Origin: Ensifer sp. MPMI2T
GTDB taxonomy: Bacteria > Pseudomonadota > Alphaproteobacteria > Rhizobiales > Rhizobiaceae
Assembly: GCF_004827385.1 (NCBI RefSeq)
Contig: NZ_SRXN01000002.1
Span: forward strand, 124,001-188,000
Direction: 5' to 3'
Length of the DNA: 64,000 nt
Shown: one piece after another, positions 7,694 to 15,269 of the stretch
Numbering within the stretch: position 1 is the stretch's first letter
How the letters are laid out: each line of letters begins with the position of its first letter
Position numbers and translations under genes: made by a program
Notes under the pieces: generated by a model
What the model saw: the letters and a program-made list of their open reading frames with translations, nothing else
Database searches by the model: none
Told to the model about the DNA's origin: nothing

Positions 7694-7770
7694 ATAAGAC
7701 GAACCAGCATAGGAGAGACCGCCGAGGAGCCTCCAAAGTTGGGTCGGAGAACGCGCTCCGTGCGATCCAC
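7665..7770 (-). ncRNA. Candidate stress-induced small RNA (about 105 nt)
   Basis: A GGAAC-N16-TGTT promoter at 7777-7801 (minus strand) predicts a start near 7770. About 100 nt downstream is a perfect 10-bp hairpin followed by six T, a canonical intrinsic terminator. No plausible protein fits between them. The 5' part can form CGGAG-CGCGUU-CUCCG, and the middle is an open stretch with UCUCUCCU, which resembles an anti-Shine-Dalgarno seed. This is an inference from promoter, terminator and folding; expression is not shown. Confidence 0.5.
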
Positions 7771-7776
7771 ACATCA

Positions 7777-7801
7777 AACATTATTGCCGAAGGAATGTTC
7801 C
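7777..7801 (-). promoter_or_regulatory. RpoE2/EcfG-like promoter of the candidate sRNA
   Basis: On the minus strand GGAAC (7801-7797), a 16-nt spacer and TGTT (7780-7777), three of four matches in the -10 element. Confidence 0.55.
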
Positions 7802-8004
7802 AAGACCGCGTATAAATTTTGCGCCATCCTCGCCCGTGCCGACAGGACATCCTGCGTTCGCCTTGCCGCCGCTCGATCGCGCCAACAGCCGCCAAGGGAA
7901 CAACCCGCGGACGTCCCCCGACGATGCGCGAGCGCCCCGATCCGCCCCATCGGGGCCCCGTTCGAACCCGCGCATTTGCGACTTGAAAATCTCAACATGT
8001 GGGC

Positions 8005-8029
8005 GGAACTTTGATGGCCCGATTGTGTT
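8005..8029 (+). promoter_or_regulatory. RpoE2/EcfG-like promoter of glgA
   Basis: GGAAC (8005-8009), a 16-nt spacer and TGTT (8026-8029). The predicted start near 8036 leaves a 5' UTR of about 59 nt before the ATG at 8095. Confidence 0.5.
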
Positions 8030-8094
8030 GAAAGGGGGCAGATTGCCCGCTACGCTTCACCCCCGGCAATGACATGATCTCCGGAAAAAACGCG

Positions 8095-9549
8095 ATGAAC
8101 ATTCTGTCCGTCACGGCTGAGATTTTCCCGCTAATTAAGACCGGCGGCCTCGCCGATGTCGCCGGCTCGCTGCCAAAGGCGCTGACGGCCCACGGCATTC
8201 ATACGCGCTCCCTGATACCCGGATATCCGAGCGTCATGCGGGCACTCACGGGGGCCTCACGGGTCACGCAATATGATTGCCTTTTCGGCGAGCGCGCTAC
8301 TCTTGTCGCAGGACAGACCGACGGTCTGGATCTCCTGGTGCTCGACGCACCCGGCTTCTTCGACCGGCACGGCGGTCCCTACACCGACGATCACGGCAAA
8401 GACTACCCGGACAACTGGAAGCGTTTCGCGGCCTTTTCTTTCGTCGCCGCACAAGTCGCCGGGCATGGCGTGGCGGACTGGCGGCCAGACATCATTCACG
8501 CCCACGACTGGCATCCGGCGCTCAGTCTGGTCTACCTCAAATTTTCCTCCCACGTCGAGATTCCGCGCGTCTTGACCGTTCACAACCTCGCCTTCCAGGG
8601 TCAGTTTCCCGCCCGTCGTTTCAGCGAACTGGGACTGCCGGACGAAGCCTATTCGATCGAGGGCCTCGAATATTACGGCGACCTCGGCTACCTGAAAGGT
8701 GGACTGCAGGCGGCCGACGCTATTACCGTCGTCAGTCCCACCTACGCGCGCGAGATCATGTCGCCGACCTTCGGGATGGGCCTCGAGGGCGTGATGAATG
8801 CGCGTCACGACGACGTTATCGGCATCGTCAACGGCATCGACATCGAGGTATGGAATCCCTCCTCGGACCCTTATATAGAAAATCACTTCTCGATCCGCGC
8901 GCCGTTGCGCCGCCTGCCGAACAGGCAGAAGCTGCTCGATCGTTTCGGCCTGCCGGACACAGCCGGACCGGTTTTTGCAACGGTCAACAGGCTGACCTGG
9001 CAGAAAGGCATGGATCTCCTGGCAAGTGTGGTCGACGAAATTGTCAAAGGCGGCGGCAAGCTGATCGTGCATGGACAGGGCGATGCCGCGATCGAGGACG
9101 CATTCATCGAGGCCGCGCGGCGCTTCCCGCACAGCGTCAGCGTCGAGATCGGCTACGATGAGCCACTCGCCCATCAGATTCATGCGGGAGCGGACGCGAT
9201 GCTCGTACCCTCGCGCTTCGAGCCTTGCGGTCTCACGCAGCTCTACGCCTTGCGCTATGGCTGCGTGCCCATCGTCGCCCGTACAGGTGGATTGTCGGAG
9301 ACGATCATTGATGCCAACGACGCCGCGCTGCATGCGCAAGTGGCAACCGGCATACAGTTTTCGCCCGTCGATGCGAACGGATTGAGGCTCGCCCTGCGCC
9401 GAGCGTTCAGGCTTTTCAGGCGCCGGCGCGTCTGGGAAAATCTGCGCCGACAGGGGATGAGGACGGATTGCTCCTGGCACCGCAGCGCCGCCCAATATGC
9501 AGAGCTCTACGGCACGATGTTGACCCCCGACATACGCTTAGCCGGATAG
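8095..9549 (+). CDS. glgA: Glycogen (ADP-glucose) synthase
   Basis: GT5 enzyme that transfers glucose from ADP-glucose to the growing alpha-1,4 glucan. The 484-aa length fits the family. Lys15 lies in the ADP-glucose-binding motif KTGGLADV, and Glu376 lies in the C-terminal motif PSRFEPCGLTQLYALRYG, the same places as in the E. coli enzyme. The Rossmann halves are about 1-240 and 250-470. The ATG at 8095 gives the usual N-terminus MNILSVTAEIFPL; an in-frame ATG at 8074 is possible. glgB and glgC are absent, so this may be a second, stress-linked copy (inference). Confidence 0.94.
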   Translation: MNILSVTAEIFPLIKTGGLADVAGSLPKALTAHGIHTRSLIPGYPSVMRALTGASRVTQYDCLFGERATLVAGQTDGLDLLVLDAPGFFDRHGGPYTDDHGKDYPDNWKRFAAFSFVAAQVAGHGVADWRPDIIHAHDWHPALSLVYLKFSSHVEIPRVLTVHNLAFQGQFPARRFSELGLPDEAYSIEGLEYYGDLGYLKGGLQAADAITVVSPTYAREIMSPTFGMGLEGVMNARHDDVIGIVNGIDIEVWNPSSDPYIENHFSIRAPLRRLPNRQKLLDRFGLPDTAGPVFATVNRLTWQKGMDLLASVVDEIVKGGGKLIVHGQGDAAIEDAFIEAARRFPHSVSVEIGYDEPLAHQIHAGADAMLVPSRFEPCGLTQLYALRYGCVPIVARTGGLSETIIDANDAALHAQVATGIQFSPVDANGLRLALRRAFRLFRRRRVWENLRRQGMRTDCSWHRSAAQYAELYGTMLTPDIRLAG

Positions 9550-9745
9550 AGCGCTTCCAGGAAAACTGCGCAATGGTCTTCCGTTCGGAATTGCGTCAAC
9601 CGATTCCGATTTGAGGAACCATGCAGCAATCGGCCGCCGTGATCCACGGCTCCATTCGCAATGCTGATGAGTCGATCAGAAAGGGAGCATGGATCGCGCC
9701 GCAGGAATGTGTCAATGGCAGGGTCCGAAGACAAAGGCCCGAGCC

Positions 9746-10660
9746 ATGACCGCAGACGCTGCTACTCCCTCCTCCTTTTCGCATGCCTCCAGCACCGCTC
9801 GCACGGGCGTTCTGTTCATGCTTCTCGGCATGCTGATGTTCTCGCTGAACGACGTCATGGGCAAATGGCTGGTCGCGACCTATTCGGTCGGCCAGGTGGT
9901 GCTGATCCGCAGTCTGGCCGCCGCCGTCCTGCTCGCGCCCTTCCTCTGGGTTGGCGGATGGCGGACGCTTGTCGCGATCGAACGCCCATGGCTTCAGTTT
10001 GCCCGCGTCGTGGCCTCGACGGCGGAGGTCGTGGCCTTCTATTTTGCCGTGGTCTATCTGCCGCTCGCCGACGTCATGACCTACTGGCTGGCAGCGCCGA
10101 TCTACGTCGCGGCCGTCTCGCCGCTTGTCCTCAAGGAACATGTCGGCTGGCGGCGCTGGACCGCGATCGCCATCGGCTTTGTCGGCGTCGTCGTCGCGCT
10201 CGAGCCGTCCTCGCAGGCCTTCACTCTGCCGGCGCTGATCTCGATCCTCGGCAGCATGTTCTTCGCGTTCATGATGATTTCCGGACGGTCGCTGCGCGGG
10301 ACCCCGGATACGATACTAGCCTTTTGGCAGATCGTCGGCGCGGCGCTCGCCGGCCTCATCTGGGCGCCGCTGGACTGGACACCGCTGAAACCGCTCGACA
10401 CGGCGCTGCTGGGCCTGCTTGGCGTCGTCGCTATGCTCGCGCACGTACTCGTCAACAGGGCGTTGAAGCTCGCCGAAACCGCGACGATTGCGCCGTTGCA
10501 ATATACGCTTCTTTTCTGGGCGATCGTCTTCGGCTGGCTGATCTTCGGCGACACGCCGCGCCCGTCGATGATCCTCGGCGCCGGCCTCATCGTCGCCTCC
10601 GGCCTCTTCATCTTCTTCCGCGAGCAGCAGCTCAAGCGGCAAGGGCGGCTCAATGGCTAA
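9746..10660 (+). CDS. EamA/DMT-family transporter
   Basis: Inner-membrane protein of about 304 aa with ten predicted hydrophobic segments in two EamA repeats (the first from about GVLFMLLGMLMFSLNDVMGK, the second from about ALISILGSMFFAFMMISGRS). Such transporters export amino acids, nucleosides or other metabolites; the substrate cannot be assigned. The N-terminus is uncertain: the ATG at 9746 has only a weak AAAGG upstream, and the in-frame ATG at 9689 has AGGGAG placed too close. It is convergent with the FAH gene, with a hairpin between. Confidence 0.88.
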   Translation: MTADAATPSSFSHASSTARTGVLFMLLGMLMFSLNDVMGKWLVATYSVGQVVLIRSLAAAVLLAPFLWVGGWRTLVAIERPWLQFARVVASTAEVVAFYFAVVYLPLADVMTYWLAAPIYVAAVSPLVLKEHVGWRRWTAIAIGFVGVVVALEPSSQAFTLPALISILGSMFFAFMMISGRSLRGTPDTILAFWQIVGAALAGLIWAPLDWTPLKPLDTALLGLLGVVAMLAHVLVNRALKLAETATIAPLQYTLLFWAIVFGWLIFGDTPRPSMILGAGLIVASGLFIFFREQQLKRQGRLNG

Positions 10661-10666
10661 GCCGGT

Positions 10667-10701
10667 CGGAGCGCCTCCTCCAAGCTCTTGGAGGCGCTCC
10701 G
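10667..10701. terminator. Bidirectional hairpin between convergent genes
   Basis: CGGAGCGCCT plus CCAAG pairs with CTTGG plus AGGCGCTCCG, with a 3-nt bulge and a 2-nt loop. It lies between the stops of the EamA and FAH genes. There is no T-run, so it may act as an RNA 3'-end hairpin rather than a classic terminator. Confidence 0.6.
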
Positions 10702-10710
10702 CGATCTGGT

Positions 10711-11550
10711 TCAGTCGTCCGCAACAACCTTCTGCTTCTGAGTGCCGAGCCCCTCGATGCCGAGCTCGATCACGTCGCCGGCCTTCAGATATTGCGGCGG
10801 CTTGAAGCCCATGCCGACGCCTGGAGGGGTGCCGGTCGAGATGACATCGCCCGGATGCAGGGTCATGAACTGCGAGAGGTAGCTCACGAGATGGGCCACG
10901 CCGTAGACCATGGTCTCGCTCGAACCGTCCTGCTTCGTCTCGCCGTTGACGGTCAGCCACATCTTCAGGTTCTGCGGATTGGCAATCTCGTCACGGGTCA
11001 CCAGCCATGGGCCGATGGGGCCGAAAGAATCGCAGGATTTTCCCTTGGTCCACTGGCCAGAGCGCTTCGTCTGAAAATCACGCTCAGAGACGTCGTTGAC
11101 GACGCAATAGCCGGCGATGTGATCGAGCGCTTCGGCTTCCGACACGTGTTTCGCCTTCTTGCCGATAACCACGCCGAGCTCGACTTCCCAGTCGGTGGCA
11201 ACGGAGCCGCGCGGAATGATCACATTGTCATTCGGACCGACGATCGCCGAGGTCGCCTTCATGAACACGACCGGCTCCGGCGGAACCTCCAGGCCGGATT
11301 CTGCGGCATGATCCGCATAGTTGAGGCCGATGCAGATGAACTTGCCAGTGCCGGCGACGCAGGCCCCAAGTCGTGGCGCGCCCTCGACGACGGGCAAGCT
11401 TTCGAGGTCGAGCCCGCTCGCCCAGCCAAAATCCACGATCGCAGGGCCGCCGACGTCGGCGATGACACCGGAGAGATCGCGAATCCTGCCCGCGCCATCA
11501 AGCACCCCCGGCTTCTCGGCCCCTTCGGGTCCATAACGCAACAGCTTCAT
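10711..11550 (-). CDS. Fumarylacetoacetate hydrolase family protein
   Basis: A 279-aa FAH-superfamily enzyme of the FAHD1/2-keto-4-pentenoate hydratase/ureidoglycolate lyase-like group. It has an N-terminal extension (1-65) and a C-terminal FAH domain starting at KFICIGLNYADHA. The divalent-metal site is seen as the E-x-E pair in DWEVELGVVIG and Asp in CVVNDVSERD. KGKSCDSFGPIGPW and the late GDVISTGTPPGVG are family signatures. It probably acts on a small acyl-pyruvate-type substrate; the exact reaction is not assigned. Confidence 0.88.
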   Translation of the reverse strand: MKLLRYGPEGAEKPGVLDGAGRIRDLSGVIADVGGPAIVDFGWASGLDLESLPVVEGAPRLGACVAGTGKFICIGLNYADHAAESGLEVPPEPVVFMKATSAIVGPNDNVIIPRGSVATDWEVELGVVIGKKAKHVSEAEALDHIAGYCVVNDVSERDFQTKRSGQWTKGKSCDSFGPIGPWLVTRDEIANPQNLKMWLTVNGETKQDGSSETMVYGVAHLVSYLSQFMTLHPGDVISTGTPPGVGMGFKPPQYLKAGDVIELGIEGLGTQKQKVVADD

Positions 11551-11740
11551 TCTGCTCCTCCCAAGCCATCGAAAAAATCACTGCGACTGACAAATCAAAC
11601 AGCGTCGCCGATGTAAAGCCGTTTCCGCCGCCTCTGAACGAAAACCGCGATATCGGCCGGCGGCTGGCCAGTCCGGCTCCTGTTTCCTCGATCGGAACCG
11701 TCTGCTATCTCCGCAATACGAATCGACAGAGGAGGCCGTC

Positions 11741-12136
11741 TTGGCAAAGGCAATTCATTCCATGATCCGCGTCATCGACGAGGACCGCTCGGTCGACTTT
11801 TACCGGCGGGCCTTCGGCCTCGACATTGCCGAGCGGCTGGAATTCGAGACATTCACACTCGTTTACCTCAGCAACGCGGAAAGCCCTTTCGAACTCGAAT
11901 TGACGATTAACAAGGGTCGCGCAGAGCCCTATGCTCAAGGCGACGGTTACGGCCATCTTGCCTTCTCCGTCGCCGACCTTGACGCAGAACACACGCGTCT
12001 GACGCAAGCGGGCTTCAACCCCAACAAGATTGTCGAATTCAACCGCGACGGCGCTCTGCTTGCGCGCTTCTTCTTCATCACCGATCCAGATGGCTACAAG
12101 ATCGAAGTGCTGCAGCGTCACGGCTGGTACAAGTAA
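11741..12136 (+). CDS. VOC/glyoxalase I-like protein (TTG start)
   Basis: A 131-aa single VOC domain in a lactoylglutathione-lyase-like arrangement: AIHSMIRVIDEDRSVDFYRRAFGL at the start, FELELT, GYGHLAFSVADLDA and a final DPDGYKIEVLQR. Likely metal ligands are His6, a Glu in ELELT, His in GHLAF and Glu in KIEVL, as in glyoxalase I. That makes methylglyoxal detoxification plausible, but other VOC roles are possible. The start is TTG at 11741, supported by GGAGG five bases upstream and by the family N-terminus; no ATG fits. Confidence 0.85.
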   Translation: MAKAIHSMIRVIDEDRSVDFYRRAFGLDIAERLEFETFTLVYLSNAESPFELELTINKGRAEPYAQGDGYGHLAFSVADLDAEHTRLTQAGFNPNKIVEFNRDGALLARFFFITDPDGYKIEVLQRHGWYK

Positions 12137-12266
12137 TCCGGCCCGACAGCTCGATAAATTGAAATAATATTGATTATCGTCCCTATCTATTTCGCTTATG
12201 CAGCGTATGGCCATAGAGTTCGGCTGAAGCTCCGACAAAAGGGGCGAATTCCAAGGGGAACGGACA

Positions 12267-13046
12267 ATGAAAAACCGGATTCTGACATTGGCGCTCATTT
12301 GCGCCGGACTGCTCTCGTCGACGGCGCAGGCAGCCGAGAAGCTGAAGATCGGCACGGAGGGTGCCTATCCGCCGTTCAATTTCGTCGATTCCACCGGAAA
12401 GGTCGGCGGCTTCGACGTCGAAATCGGCCTTGCGCTTTGCGAACGCATGAAGGTCGAATGCGAGGTGGTCGCCCAAGATTGGGACGGCATCATTCCGGGC
12501 CTGCTCGCCAAGAAATATGACATGATCATCGCCTCGATGTTCATCACCGAGGAACGCAAGAAGCAGGTGGCGTTCACCAACCCTTATTATCTTGCTGCGA
12601 TGACCCACGTGGCTCCGAAGGGCGCCGGGCTCACCGAGTTCAGCAATGAGGCGTTCAAGGGCAAGGTGATCGGCGCCCAGTCCGGCACGACCCAGGCCGA
12701 CTATATTGCCGCGGTCTATCCGGACGCGGAGATCAAGCTCTATCCGACCCAGGACGAGGCCAATCTCGACATGGTCAATGGCCGTCTCGACCTGCAGGTC
12801 GGCGACATGCTGCCGATGCTCGATTGGGTCACCAAGAACGAGGACGGCAAAGGCTGCTGCGAGCTCATCGGTGAGCCGATCACCGACAAGAAGTTCGTCG
12901 GCGACGGGGTCGGTATCGCTGTCCGGCAGGAAGACAACGACCTGCGCGAAAAGCTCAACAAGGCGCTTGAAGAAATCCGCGCCGACGGCACCTATCAGAA
13001 GATCAACGACAAGTACTTCACCATCGACGTCTATACGATGAAGTGA
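12267..13046 (+). CDS. Amino-acid ABC transporter substrate-binding protein (orphan)
   Basis: A 259-aa family-3 periplasmic binding protein of the Lys/Arg/ornithine/octopine type. The signal peptide ends AQA before AEKLKIGTEG. GAYPPFNFVDSTGKVGGFDVEIG is the domain-1 signature, and SMFITEERKKQVAFTNPYY and AQSGTTQADY are typical ligand-site strings. No permease or ATPase gene follows, so it must work with a transporter encoded elsewhere or have a sensing role. The ATG at 12267 has AAGGGGAA upstream, and a hairpin follows the stop. Confidence 0.92.
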   Translation: MKNRILTLALICAGLLSSTAQAAEKLKIGTEGAYPPFNFVDSTGKVGGFDVEIGLALCERMKVECEVVAQDWDGIIPGLLAKKYDMIIASMFITEERKKQVAFTNPYYLAAMTHVAPKGAGLTEFSNEAFKGKVIGAQSGTTQADYIAAVYPDAEIKLYPTQDEANLDMVNGRLDLQVGDMLPMLDWVTKNEDGKGCCELIGEPITDKKFVGDGVGIAVRQEDNDLREKLNKALEEIRADGTYQKINDKYFTIDVYTMK

Positions 13047-13070
13047 TCAGCCGGTAGGCTGCCAATTAAG

Positions 13071-13102
13071 AAGCCGGTCGCCGCCTACGCGGTGGCCGGC
13101 TT
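13071..13102 (+). terminator. Hairpin terminator after the binding-protein gene
   Basis: AAGCCGG pairs with CCGGCTT, with an inner CCGC/GCGG pair and a CTAC loop. It starts 25 bp after the stop and is followed by a short T-containing stretch. Confidence 0.6.
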
Positions 13103-13178
13103 TGCCATTCCGGCAGCGCGCCAACAGACCACCGACGCTTGCCCGTGGCTGACGTGGCGGTAAATCTCTGGGAACGGT

Positions 13179-13218
13179 CTACAGCGCCGCGCTTCCTGGT
13201 AGACGCGCGGCCCTGTAG
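13179..13218. repeat. Short palindromic intergenic element (copy 1)
   Basis: CTACAGCGCCGCGC and GCGCGGCCCTGTAG form a 14-bp stem with one mismatch around a 12-nt loop. A related element with the same TACAGCG ends and CGCG core occurs at 53454-53495, so it looks like a dispersed rhizobial palindrome. Confidence 0.55.
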
Positions 13219-13298
13219 AACTTTGAATTGCGGCATGTTTTTATCCTTGAATCGGCGACGATTTAAGGAAACATGCGGTAGCGACGAACGAGGGAGCC

Positions 13299-14048
13299 AT
13301 GTTTGATCTCAACGGCAAGACCGCGCTGGTGACCGGCGGCGGGCGCGGGCTCGGCCTTGAAATGGCGAAAGCTCTTGCACGGGCCGGCGCCTGGACCGTG
13401 ATCAACGGCCGCAATCTCGACAGCCTCGAGGAGACGAGAGCCCGGCTTGCCGATGAGGGCATCACCGTCGCGGTGGCGCCGGGCGACGTTACGCGCGATG
13501 TCGAAGCCATTCTCGTCGATGCCACAGCGAAAACCGGGGCGCTTGATATCCTGATCCATGCCGTCGGCGAGCGGGATCGCCGCAGCACGGAGGCGATGGA
13601 ACCGTACGAGTTCGCAGCGCTCCTCAATACCGATCTCACCGCTGCTTACGCCATGGCCAAGGCGGCATTGCCCTATCTTATACAGTCCACCGCAGGCCGG
13701 CTGATCTTCGTCACCTCGATCGCGGCCTTTGCGGCACGCGCCGGCGATCCGGCCTATACCGCGGCCAAAGGCGGGCTTTCAGCGCTGACGCGCTCGCTCG
13801 CCGTCGAACTCGGCGCCGACAACCTGACCGTCAACGCCATTGCGCCTGGCTGGTTTGCAACCGAGACCAACGCACATCTTGCAGCCGATCCGGCACTCAA
13901 GACATTCGTGGACGTGCGCATACCCTTGAAGCGCTGGGGCCGACCGGAAGAGATCGCGCCTGCCGCCGTCTTCCTCGCCTCGCCCGCGGCAAGCTTCGTC
14001 AACGGCATCACGCTCACCGTCGATGGCGGCATGACTGTGCAGATGTGA
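13299..14048 (+). CDS. SDR-family oxidoreductase
   Basis: Classical short-chain dehydrogenase/reductase of 249 aa. The nucleotide-binding motif is TGGGRGLG (13-20 region). The catalytic set is Ser140 (VTSIAAF), Tyr153 and Lys157 (AYTAAKGG). The C-terminal VNGITLTVDGGMTVQM is typical. It resembles gluconate-5-dehydrogenase and 3-oxoacyl-ACP-reductase-like enzymes, but the substrate is unknown. It stands alone, preceded by a repeat element and followed by a RIME-like element. Confidence 0.9.
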   Translation: MFDLNGKTALVTGGGRGLGLEMAKALARAGAWTVINGRNLDSLEETRARLADEGITVAVAPGDVTRDVEAILVDATAKTGALDILIHAVGERDRRSTEAMEPYEFAALLNTDLTAAYAMAKAALPYLIQSTAGRLIFVTSIAAFAARAGDPAYTAAKGGLSALTRSLAVELGADNLTVNAIAPGWFATETNAHLAADPALKTFVDVRIPLKRWGRPEEIAPAAVFLASPAASFVNGITLTVDGGMTVQM

Positions 14049-14115
14049 CGGCCGATCAGGCGGGAGCCGGTTCTGACCGGCCGTTGCGACGCATCGCCGA
14101 GTTTTCCAAGGAGTC

Positions 14116-14311
14116 ACCCCCTCTACCCTGCCGGGCATCTCCCCCACAAGGGGGGAGATTGGCCAGGAGTAACGCCCTGCCCGACAGTAAACTCGTGAAG
14201 GCCGAAGTCACAAAGTTTGGCAGTGGCGTGAAGGGCAATTGCTTAAACGAGACGTTGCCGCCTGCCGATCTCCCCCTTGTGGGGGAGATGCCCGGCAGGG
14301 CAGAGGGGAGT
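14116..14311. repeat. RIME-like rhizobial intergenic mosaic element
   Basis: Two nearly identical 44-bp arms lie in inverted orientation at 14116-14160 and 14268-14311, each holding CTGCCGGGCATCTCCCCC and its own small palindrome CTCCCCC-ACAAG-GGGGGAG. About 107 bp lie between. Length, arms and sequence resemble the RIME elements described in Rhizobium and Sinorhizobium. It fills the gap between the convergent SDR and mmsB genes. Confidence 0.8.
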
Positions 14312-14327
14312 TATCAACCCCCATCCC

Positions 14328-15224
14328 CTAACCCGCCGTCGCCTCCTCATTGCCGCGCAGCATACGGATCAAGGCGGAGAAATCCTCGCCGCCGTGGCCG
14401 AGCTTTTCGAACAGGCTGTAGAGCTGCGCCGCTTGCGCCCCCATCGGGGTTGCCGCGCCGCTGGCACTTGCGGCCTGCTGCGACAGCTTCAGGTCCTTCA
14501 GCATCAGGCTTGCGGTGAAGCCAGGCTTGTAATCGTTGTTCGCCGGCGAGGCCGGAACCGGGCCGGGAACCGGGCAATAGGTCGTCAACGACCAGCATTG
14601 GCCCGAAGAGGTGGAGGCGACGTCGAAGAGCGCCTGATGTGACAGTCCCAGCCGTTCAGCGAGCACGAAAGCCTCGCAAACGCCCGCCATCGAGATGCCG
14701 AGGATCATGTTATTGCAGATCTTCGCCGCCTGGCCGGCGCCGACATCGCCGCAGTGGACGATCTTCTTTCCCATCGACTCGAGGATGTGCTTGCCGCGAG
14801 AAAATGCGCCGTCACTGCCGCCGACCATGAAGGTCAGCGTGCCGGCTGCGGCTCCCGCAGTGCCGCCGGAAACCGGCGCGTCGAGCGAGGGGCAGCCGGC
14901 CTTGTCGGCGAAGCCGTGCACCTTGCGCGCGCTTTCGACATCGATCGTGGAGCTGTCGATGATCAGCGTGCCCGGATCGACGAAACCGAGCAGCTCGTCC
15001 CAGACATAAAGAACATGCGTGCTTGCCGGCAGCATGGTGATGACACATTGCGCCTCGCGCACGGCCTGCGCGATCGAGCCGGCGACCGAAACGCCGGTCT
15101 TCGCCGCGGCATTGCGAGACGCTTCCGACAGGTCGAAGCCGGTGACGGCGTGGCCCGCCTTCACCAGATTGGCGGCCATCGGGCCGCCCATGTTGCCAAG
15201 CCCGATAAAGGCGATCTTCGTCAT
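14328..15224 (-). CDS. mmsB: 3-hydroxyisobutyrate dehydrogenase
   Basis: Oxidises 3-hydroxyisobutyrate to methylmalonate semialdehyde with NAD in valine catabolism. The 298-aa protein has the N-terminal dinucleotide fold (IAFIGLGNMGGPMA), the substrate motif DAPVSGGTAGAAAGTLT, and the catalytic Lys region GAGQAAKICNNMI of the beta-hydroxyacid dehydrogenase family. The start at 15224 has GGAGGAG seven bases upstream. It is third in an operon-like run after the acyl-CoA dehydrogenase and the hydrolase, which make its substrate. Confidence 0.95.
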   Translation of the reverse strand: MTKIAFIGLGNMGGPMAANLVKAGHAVTGFDLSEASRNAAAKTGVSVAGSIAQAVREAQCVITMLPASTHVLYVWDELLGFVDPGTLIIDSSTIDVESARKVHGFADKAGCPSLDAPVSGGTAGAAAGTLTFMVGGSDGAFSRGKHILESMGKKIVHCGDVGAGQAAKICNNMILGISMAGVCEAFVLAERLGLSHQALFDVASTSSGQCWSLTTYCPVPGPVPASPANNDYKPGFTASLMLKDLKLSQQAASASGAATPMGAQAAQLYSLFEKLGHGGEDFSALIRMLRGNEEATAG

Positions 15225-15269
15225 GTAGCTCTCCTCCTGCACCTGCGTGTTTTCGTTTGACGGCTGTCT

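Noticed and set aside
7692-7895. 67-codon minus-strand open frame ending at the terminator
   Set aside because: The predicted transcription start lies inside it, leaving no ribosome-binding site or start codon, and the protein looks random; the stretch fits an sRNA better.
9661-11616. 651-codon plus-strand open frame
   Set aside because: It runs through the EamA gene out of frame and antisense through the FAH gene; Arg/Ala-rich noise typical of GC-rich shadow frames.
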